From the NCBI GenBank assembly GCA_026702635.1, contig JAPPBZ010000113.1, positions 1 through 10,509 of the forward strand: a stretch of 10,509 nt of DNA, written 5' to 3'. The number at the start of each line of letters is the position of its first letter. Position 1 is the stretch's first letter. Source of the stretch: Bacteroidota bacterium. GTDB taxonomy: Bacteria; Bacteroidota; Rhodothermia; Rhodothermales; Bin80. The position numbers and the translations under genes are program-made. Below are positions 1 to 5,571 of the stretch, piece by piece. The notes below the pieces were generated by a model that worked only from the letters and a program-made list of their open reading frames with translations, had not been told where the DNA came from and ran no database searches.

Positions 1-30
1 GGGTCCATGTCCAACCTCAACTGTGCTCAT
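1..30 (-). CDS. Possible start of the next gene, cut by the left edge
   Basis: On the minus strand an ATG at 30-28 opens a frame that runs to the window edge and reads MSTVEVGHGP. It follows directly on an in-frame TGA (33-31), so there is no gap between that stop and this start. The sequence GAAG lies about eight bases upstream of the ATG and could act as a weak ribosome-binding site. It is on the same strand as the efflux gene and 126 bp beyond its stop, where a pump or membrane-fusion gene could sit. Ten codons are too few to identify a family, and a membrane-fusion protein would usually begin with a hydrophobic segment, which is not seen here. A second ATG at 8-6 is another possible start. 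Confidence 0.25.
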   Translation of the reverse strand, partial: MSTVEVGHGP

Positions 31-156
31 TCATGACTTCAGCAACCCGTTGATAGATCTTCGGTGTCTATTTACGACGGAGCGCACCCACCACGGCTGG
101 AAGCCTTCCTCGTATTCGTAACCACTGTATGCCCGGACCGTAACTTCGGCAAAAAC

Positions 157-1695
157 CTACGGCGTTTCAGGACCGAGAGCTAATCCTTCCTGAATCCAGG
201 TCCCGCCAAGGGATCTATGTACCGCTAAGCGGGCTTCGGCTAAGCTGCGGCGGGATTCCATTAATCCTATTTCCGAGAGGACAAGATTGCGCCGGGCATC
301 CAGAAAGCCTAGATAGTCGCCTGTCCCCCGAAGGTAGCGAAGTTCCTGAATCTGAACTCTGTCACGGGCCGAAGCCTGGGCGGCTGTAAGGGACGCATGG
401 CGCTCCTTCAATTTGCCGTAGTTCACAAGCGCTGCCTCCACATCCCGGAAGGCCATGAGCACGGTTTTCTCATATTGGAGCGCCAACTGTTCGTACTGGG
501 CCCAAGCCACCCGAATGTTTGCTCGAATCCTACCGGCATTGAATATGGGGGCCGTCAAACCAGTGCCAAAAAGCCAGAAGTTCTGACTAGTCTTCACAAT
601 ATCGGAGAGTGTGCTGCTCTGCGTACCAGCCGCTCCTGTCAGTGAAAAACTGGGGAATTGAACGGCGCGTGCGGCTCCGATGCGCTCACGGGCAGCTTCT
701 AAACGCTGAAATGCCGCAACCACATCCGGCCGCTCCTGCAGCAAATCTGAGGGCAACCCACTCGGTATCTCCTCCAACGCATAAGTATAGGCGCTCTCGG
801 GAACAAGCATGGTGCCCATCGGCATTCGGTAGCTCCCCAGAAGCAGGCTCAGTCGCCCTCGGGTCGCATCCAGCTGACTTTCGAGCACGGGCAGATCGGC
901 TTTTGCAGCATGAAGTTGCTGCTGAGCGGCGCGGAATTCCAGAGGGGATACCAGCCCTCGTTCATACCGATCTGACAGGATCTCTGCACGTTCAGTCAGG
1001 ATACGTACGCTTTCCTTTGTCAGCTCAAGGGTGCGGTGACGAGCGGCAATCTCAAAATAGGTCGCAACCGTCTCACCGATGACTCCCATGAGTACCGTAC
1101 GAACGTCAGATTGTGTGGCAAAAAATTCCTGCAGTGCCGCCCGCTTCGTTCCGCGTACCCGGCCCCAAAAGTCTATTTCGTACGCAAACCCTAGTGAGGC
1201 ACTATAGGTTGTATAATCGAACCGATCGGGAAATTCAGGCGCTCCTGGCACGCTGAAACGATCCCCTAACTGCCCCCCGATACCTATATTGGAAGGAATA
1301 TCCTGCTGATCGCGCCGCGCGGCCAGTTCTATGGACGGTAGCTGCTCAGCCCGTGCGATGCGAAATTGATTCTGGACTTCTGCCACGCGAGCCACAGCTA
1401 CTCGAAGGTCCAGATTTCGTGCGATAACCGAATCCACTAATTGATTCAGATACGGATCTCCAAAGCCATGCCACCAGTAATGCTGTGCACTCTGATCAGC
1501 ACGTGCAGCCGCTTCAAATTGTTCGGGGAGTGGCTCCAGCGGGTCCTCTAAGCGTGGCGCCATCGAACATCCTGCAAGACTCACAGAGATCCCCAAACCC
1601 ACCACAAAAAAAGCGCGCACCCACCGAGATGTAAGTGCTCTGACGCAATATCGACCCCTTGATCGTGAGAGATAGGAAGTAACTGAATCGGCCAT
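157..1695 (-). CDS. Outer-membrane efflux lipoprotein, NodT/OprM (TolC-like) family
   Basis: This is the outer-membrane channel of a tripartite efflux pump, which joins an inner-membrane transporter and a periplasmic adaptor to export drugs, metals or other small molecules. A hydrophobic stretch (residues 29-42) ends in the lipobox LAGC, so Cys43 should be lipidated. Two outer-membrane-efflux repeats follow. The first begins near residue 73 (WWHGFGDPYLNQLV). The second begins near 318 (LLQERPDV) and includes the typical PIFNAGRI at 383-390. At 512 residues it is slightly longer than usual because about 25 polar residues precede the signal. A GTG at 1620 would give a compact signal peptide (start, then RAFFVVGLGISVSLAGC) and may be the true start; neither start has a good Shine-Dalgarno sequence. 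The upstream neighbour is divergent xthA, so pump partners, if linked, must lie beyond the left edge. The substrate cannot be read from sequence. Confidence 0.9.
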   Translation of the reverse strand: MADSVTSYLSRSRGRYCVRALTSRWVRAFFVVGLGISVSLAGCSMAPRLEDPLEPLPEQFEAAARADQSAQHYWWHGFGDPYLNQLVDSVIARNLDLRVAVARVAEVQNQFRIARAEQLPSIELAARRDQQDIPSNIGIGGQLGDRFSVPGAPEFPDRFDYTTYSASLGFAYEIDFWGRVRGTKRAALQEFFATQSDVRTVLMGVIGETVATYFEIAARHRTLELTKESVRILTERAEILSDRYERGLVSPLEFRAAQQQLHAAKADLPVLESQLDATRGRLSLLLGSYRMPMGTMLVPESAYTYALEEIPSGLPSDLLQERPDVVAAFQRLEAARERIGAARAVQFPSFSLTGAAGTQSSTLSDIVKTSQNFWLFGTGLTAPIFNAGRIRANIRVAWAQYEQLALQYEKTVLMAFRDVEAALVNYGKLKERHASLTAAQASARDRVQIQELRYLRGTGDYLGFLDARRNLVLSEIGLMESRRSLAEARLAVHRSLGGTWIQEGLALGPETP

Positions 1696-2062
1696 GGGTT
1701 TCGTTACAGCGCCCTTCTTCTAATGTTCCAGTGATCTCGGCACCGCAGGAAGGTCTGCTTTGAAGTCTGTGTTGCCATGTGTGTGATGCACCGAGAAAGT
1801 TTTTCGTGTGCTCAAGAAATTTGCAGCGACGCGGCTTCCAGAGCGTCTGCACGCAAAATTAACAAAATAAAGAGTAGCAGAAAAGGTTGTTGGTGTATTT
1901 CGTATGATTCGACAACGATAGCAGCGCGCATCAGTGCGAAAGAGGCTCGTTCCAAACGCAAACATGACCGTCCTTGCATCTGGTTCAGGCCTGACAATTG
2001 ATCCGAAGATGCCCTATGGAAGTTTACTGTTATCTTAGTGCCGAACAGTAGGCCAAGAAACC
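1696..2062. other. Intergenic region between divergent efflux and xthA genes
   Basis: This 367-bp gap has no convincing gene; the short frames in it (up to about 80 codons) have unprotein-like composition and overlap one another. On the minus strand, positions 1861-1854 read TAATTTTG, an exact match to the Bacteroidota -7 element TAnnTTTG, but no clear TTTG lies at the -33 distance. If used, it would give the efflux gene a leader of about 150 nt. On the plus strand CTGACA (1991-1996) and TATGGA (2015-2020), 18 bp apart, form a weak candidate promoter for xthA. A perfect 7-bp inverted repeat lies at 2025-2050 and is listed separately. Confidence 0.6.
2025..2050 (+). promoter_or_regulatory. Inverted repeat just upstream of xthA
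   Basis: TACTGTT (2025-2031) and AACAGTA (2044-2050) are perfect reverse complements around a 12-nt loop, ending 12 nt before the xthA ATG. In RNA the stem could extend to ten pairs through two U-G wobbles and a G-C pair (2022-2053). It could be an operator for a dimeric repressor or a leader hairpin near the ribosome-binding region. The half sites include CTGT and ACAG, but they are 14 nt apart rather than the 8 of the E. coli LexA box. The function is inferred only. Confidence 0.35.
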
Positions 2063-2839
2063 ATGTCTCTCCCCATTAAACTCGTCACATGGAACGTCAA
2101 TTCTGCACGTGCCCGACTCGTCAGGATCCTTGATTTCCTTGAGCGACATAACCCGGACATCGTTTGCCTGCAGGAAATCAAAGCCACGCAGGAAACATTC
2201 CCCTTTTCTGCCATCGAAGAAGCCGGGTATCAGGCATTCATCCACGGCCAGCCCTCCTACAATGGGGTGGCTATTCTTGCCAGAAAAATGGTGGAGGATA
2301 TCCGAACTGGACTCGACAACGAAGCACGGGTCATCTCCGGCAGTGTCCATAATCTGCGTGTCGTCAACGTTTATGTACCCAATGGAAGACGAATTGGGAT
2401 GCCGAAACACGCCTACAAGCTTCGCTGGCTTGACACCTTGCGTAAATTTCTGGATGTAGAGCGGGAGAAATACAAAGAGTTTATCCTGACGGGAGATTTT
2501 AATGTCGCTTTTGACGATCTGGATGTCGCCCACCCGGACAGCTGGAGGGATTCTGTCCTGTGCGATCCGGCGGCGCGCGAAAAGTTGAATATCCTCATGG
2601 ACCAGTTTTCGCTCTCGGATCTATTGCGCAGGTACGCCAGAGGCCCTGGCGTATATACATGGTGGGATTTTCGTACGCGAGGATTTGAATGGAATGATGG
2701 AGTACGGATTGACCATATCCTTGCAACCCCTGACCTTTCCGGGCTCAGCAGCAATGCCTGGGTTGATGTTGAAGAACGTGATCTGGAGCGTCCTTCAGAC
2801 CACGCGCCGGTCCTGATGCGACTTTTCCCGGCCTCTTAG
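2063..2839 (+). CDS. xthA: Exodeoxyribonuclease III / AP endonuclease
   Basis: A Mg-dependent endonuclease/exonuclease/phosphatase-fold enzyme that cuts DNA 5' to abasic sites in base-excision repair and degrades one strand from 3' ends. At 258 residues it is full length for the ExoIII family. Catalytic motifs appear in order: WNVNS (10-14), LQEIKA with metal-binding Glu38 (36-41), NGVAIL (67-72), VNVYVPNG with the active-site Tyr104, GDFNVA with Asp145 and Asn147, WWDFR (200-204), RIDHIL (215-220) and PSDHAPV with the Asp246/His247 pair. All expected catalytic residues are present, so it should be active. The start is the ATG at 2063, placed six codons before the WNVNS strand as is normal; only a weak AGG precedes it. 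It converges on polA, with the two stop codons overlapping by 3 nt and no terminator between. The products of its incision are the substrates of PolA and LigA next door. Confidence 0.96.
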   Translation: MSLPIKLVTWNVNSARARLVRILDFLERHNPDIVCLQEIKATQETFPFSAIEEAGYQAFIHGQPSYNGVAILARKMVEDIRTGLDNEARVISGSVHNLRVVNVYVPNGRRIGMPKHAYKLRWLDTLRKFLDVEREKYKEFILTGDFNVAFDDLDVAHPDSWRDSVLCDPAAREKLNILMDQFSLSDLLRRYARGPGVYTWWDFRTRGFEWNDGVRIDHILATPDLSGLSSNAWVDVEERDLERPSDHAPVLMRLFPAS

Positions 2840-5571
2840 TGTGCTTGAAGCCAATTCGTACCCTTACCGACATTGACCTCAATTGGAATACGGAGTTCTA
2901 TGGCCTGAACCATACAGGTCTGGACAATCTCTTCCGCCTCCGCAAATTCCTGCTCGGGGACTTCAAATACTAGTTCATCATGGACTTGCAGAATTGCCCG
3001 TGATCGCATGCCGGCATGTTGCAACTCCCGATCAATCGCAATGGCCGCCAACTTGATCATATCTGCCTGTGTCCCCTGTATCGGCATATTGACTGCAATC
3101 CGCTCGGCCGCAGCACGCACGGCACTATTACGGGCCTTCAGGTCCGGTAAATAACGGCGGCGCCCCATGAGCGTGGTAGCGAAGCCGCGTTCTTTTGCCT
3201 GATCAACCTGCCTCTGTATGAACTGCCAAACCCCGGGAAAAGACTCCTGGTGAGCTTTCATCAACTGCTGCGCCTCTTTGTGTGTGCACCGTAATCCACG
3301 CGCCAGGCCGGAAGGTGAAAGACCATACGGGATCCCGTAATTCACGGCCTTTGCCGCGTTCCGCTGCTCTCGTGTAATATCGATGACATCCACCTTGTAG
3401 ATCAGTGCAGCAGTTTCCGTATGAGGATCACGACCGGCCGCAAAAATCTCCTGTAATTCTGGATCTGTGCTCATGTGAGCGAGGATCCTGAGTTCAATCT
3501 GCGAATAATCCGCTGACAAGATGTACCAGCCCGCTGGAGCCACAAATGCGCTGCGAAGCTCCCGCCCCGTACGATCACGGACAGGAATATTTTGCAGCGC
3601 CGGGTCTGAAGAAGAAAGTCGGCCCGTGGCCGCAGAGGTCTGATTGAACACGGTATGAACCCGCTGCGTCATTGGCATGACCATACGTGCCAGATTGTCT
3701 ACGTACGTCCCTTTGAGCTTGGCGGCTTTTCGCCAATCCATGATGAGTGCCGCCACCTTATGCTCCATTGCAAGATCCAGAAGAACCTCCTCTCTTGTGG
3801 ACGGCTTGCCGGAAGGTGTGCGCCGCTTAACCGGATACCCCAATTTCCCAAACAGAATCTCCCCTACCTGCTTTGAAGAGGCAATATTGAAGGACTCACC
3901 AGCTTCCTTGTAAATCTCATTGGCATATCGGTCCAGATCTTCTTGAATTCTAGGACCCAGCTCTTCCAGGATGGACAGATTGAGTCTCACGCCCGCGGCC
4001 TCCATATCGGCCAACACATACACCAGCGGGAACTCAATTTCGTCCGCGATTTTGTGAAGATCACTTTCCTGGAGTTTTTTATGCAATTTTGCCTGCATCT
4101 CAAGCGGACAAGCCGCATGCTCACACGCGAGGATCCGAAACTCTTCGGGAGCAATATCTCGTGGCTCTCTTTGCAAGCGCCCCGTCCCAAGAACATCCTC
4201 GATCTCTTGAGGCTCGTAGCCCAACTGCTGCTTCGTAACCGTCCCGAACCGGTGATTCTGATCTGGAGAAAGTAAATAGTGAGCAATCTGGGTATCAAAG
4301 AACTTTCCCCGAACCGGTACATTGAGTCGCCGGAGCTGAACAATAAGCGGCTTCAGATCATGCCCGATCTTTTCCACTTTCCCATTGGAAAAAACTGGAG
4401 CAAGAATCTGGATCACCTCCGATACGGATGTCCCATCTGGAAGCGGAAGCGGAAGATATACTGCACTTCCCGGGGCCCATGAAACTGCCATCCCCCACCA
4501 GTCTGCGCGAACCGGAGAGCCTGGAGTCATCAGACTAGCTACTCCGATACGCTGGACCTCTTTCAGGGACTGTTCAAACGTTTTTAGCTCGTCAACAGTT
4601 GTGATCATCCGGTAATTCGCCTGATCGGATTGATAGCTCTTCAGGGTACTGGTGGCGGCGATCTCGGCAGTTTCGAAGAGTTCTGATCCGGCAGTCAAGC
4701 GGCGGATCAGGGTGTTAAATTCGTAGCGACGGAAAAATGACAACGGCTCTATGTCCCTGGGACTGCGGGGACGACAGGCTTCCCAGTCCAACTTCACATC
4801 TAGGTCTGTTCGTATCGTGACTAGGTCCTTGCTCAGTCGTACCATGTCCGGGTTCGTAGTCAGGGCGGTCCGCCAGCGCTTACTGGTATAGGTAGAGGCC
4901 TTGTCTAGAATATTCTCAACGGTCTGATCCTGCTGTACCAACTTTGCCGCCCCCTTTTCACCAATTCCCCGTGCGCCTGGCACATTATCACTGCTGTCTC
5001 CCATCAGCGCAAGCATGTCGATGAAGTTTTGAGGAGGAATCTGATACTTTTCCCGGAAACCCTCCTCGGTTACACGCTCAAAACCGGCACCGCTCCGTGG
5101 CCGCAACATTTCTACTTGGGAAGAAAGAAGTTGCTGAAAGTCTTTATCCGGGGACACAATGACGGCATGCGCACCTGAGGTCTCGGCCTTCCGTGCTAGT
5201 GTACCGATCACATCATCTGCTTCAAACCGATCCGCCTGCAGGACCGGAATGGAGAGTGCCTGCGCCAGTTCCTTGATCCGGGGCAAATTCTCAAGCAATG
5301 CATCCGGTGGCGCATCCCGATTTGCTTTGTACTCGGAATATAGATCATTCCTGAAGGTTTTTCCCGGCCCATCAAATACGATTGCCGCATACTTCAGTCC
5401 TACTTCCTCAATCAGGTTAATTAAGGTCGTACTAAAGCCGTAGAGGGCGCTGGTGTTTTCCCCCCGTGAATTAATCCTTGGACGACTCAGAAACGAAAAA
5501 TGGGCCCGATAGGCGAGGGCCATCGCATCCAAAAGAAAAATCTTCATGTTTTGATTATCCGGCATGATCAA
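2836..5571 (-). CDS. polA: DNA polymerase I, with a degenerate 3'-5' exonuclease domain
   Basis: Cytoplasmic family A polymerase that fills repair gaps and removes Okazaki primers. The 5' nuclease domain (about 9-300) looks active: LLDAMALAYR, EADDVIGTLA (117-126), SPDKDFQQLL (140-149) and GDSSDNVPG (191-199) keep the metal-binding acids. The central domain (about 320-500) has the exonuclease fold (FFDTQIAHYLLSP, 424-436) but no DxE in motif I (IGVASLMT, 342-349), Leu where motif II has Asp (GHDLKPLI), and no Asp in motif III (ACEHAACPLE), so proofreading is predicted absent. The polymerase domain has motif A DYSQIELR (Asp688), the O-helix KAVNYGIPYG (741-750) and motif C QVHDELVFE (862-870). 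Tyr745 replaces the usual Phe. The start is probably TTG 5571, with AGGAG 9 nt upstream and a TTGA overlap with the ligA stop. ATG 5565 and ATG 5547 (MKIFLLDA) are alternatives that keep every domain. It is co-directional and probably translationally coupled with ligA. Confidence 0.97.
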   Translation of the reverse strand: MIMPDNQNMKIFLLDAMALAYRAHFSFLSRPRINSRGENTSALYGFSTTLINLIEEVGLKYAAIVFDGPGKTFRNDLYSEYKANRDAPPDALLENLPRIKELAQALSIPVLQADRFEADDVIGTLARKAETSGAHAVIVSPDKDFQQLLSSQVEMLRPRSGAGFERVTEEGFREKYQIPPQNFIDMLALMGDSSDNVPGARGIGEKGAAKLVQQDQTVENILDKASTYTSKRWRTALTTNPDMVRLSKDLVTIRTDLDVKLDWEACRPRSPRDIEPLSFFRRYEFNTLIRRLTAGSELFETAEIAATSTLKSYQSDQANYRMITTVDELKTFEQSLKEVQRIGVASLMTPGSPVRADWWGMAVSWAPGSAVYLPLPLPDGTSVSEVIQILAPVFSNGKVEKIGHDLKPLIVQLRRLNVPVRGKFFDTQIAHYLLSPDQNHRFGTVTKQQLGYEPQEIEDVLGTGRLQREPRDIAPEEFRILACEHAACPLEMQAKLHKKLQESDLHKIADEIEFPLVYVLADMEAAGVRLNLSILEELGPRIQEDLDRYANEIYKEAGESFNIASSKQVGEILFGKLGYPVKRRTPSGKPSTREEVLLDLAMEHKVAALIMDWRKAAKLKGTYVDNLARMVMPMTQRVHTVFNQTSAATGRLSSSDPALQNIPVRDRTGRELRSAFVAPAGWYILSADYSQIELRILAHMSTDPELQEIFAAGRDPHTETAALIYKVDVIDITREQRNAAKAVNYGIPYGLSPSGLARGLRCTHKEAQQLMKAHQESFPGVWQFIQRQVDQAKERGFATTLMGRRRYLPDLKARNSAVRAAAERIAVNMPIQGTQADMIKLAAIAIDRELQHAGMRSRAILQVHDELVFEVPEQEFAEAEEIVQTCMVQAIELRIPIEVNVGKGTNWLQAH

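Noticed and set aside
397..1082. Two plus-strand open frames of 82 and 157 codons (397-645, 609-1082)
   Set aside because: Both are antisense to the efflux lipoprotein, with composition typical of shadow frames (rich in Arg, His, Ser and Pro) and no family resemblance.
1720..2001. Several overlapping 60-80-codon frames in the gap between the efflux gene and xthA
   Set aside because: They lie on both strands, exclude one another, are rich in Cys, Arg and Ser, and match no family. The stretch reads as promoter sequence.
2025..2050. Dyad before xthA as a LexA (SOS) box
   Set aside because: CTGT and ACAG are 14 nt apart, not the 8 of the E. coli-type site, and I cannot assign another LexA consensus to this organism.
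2030..2533. A 167-codon minus-strand frame
   Set aside because: It is antisense to xthA, whose catalytic motifs are complete on the plus strand.
2851..2886. CCAATT...AATTGG dyad near the end of polA as a terminator
   Set aside because: The stem is six AT-rich pairs with a loop of more than 20 nt, it has no T-tract, and it lies inside polA coding sequence.
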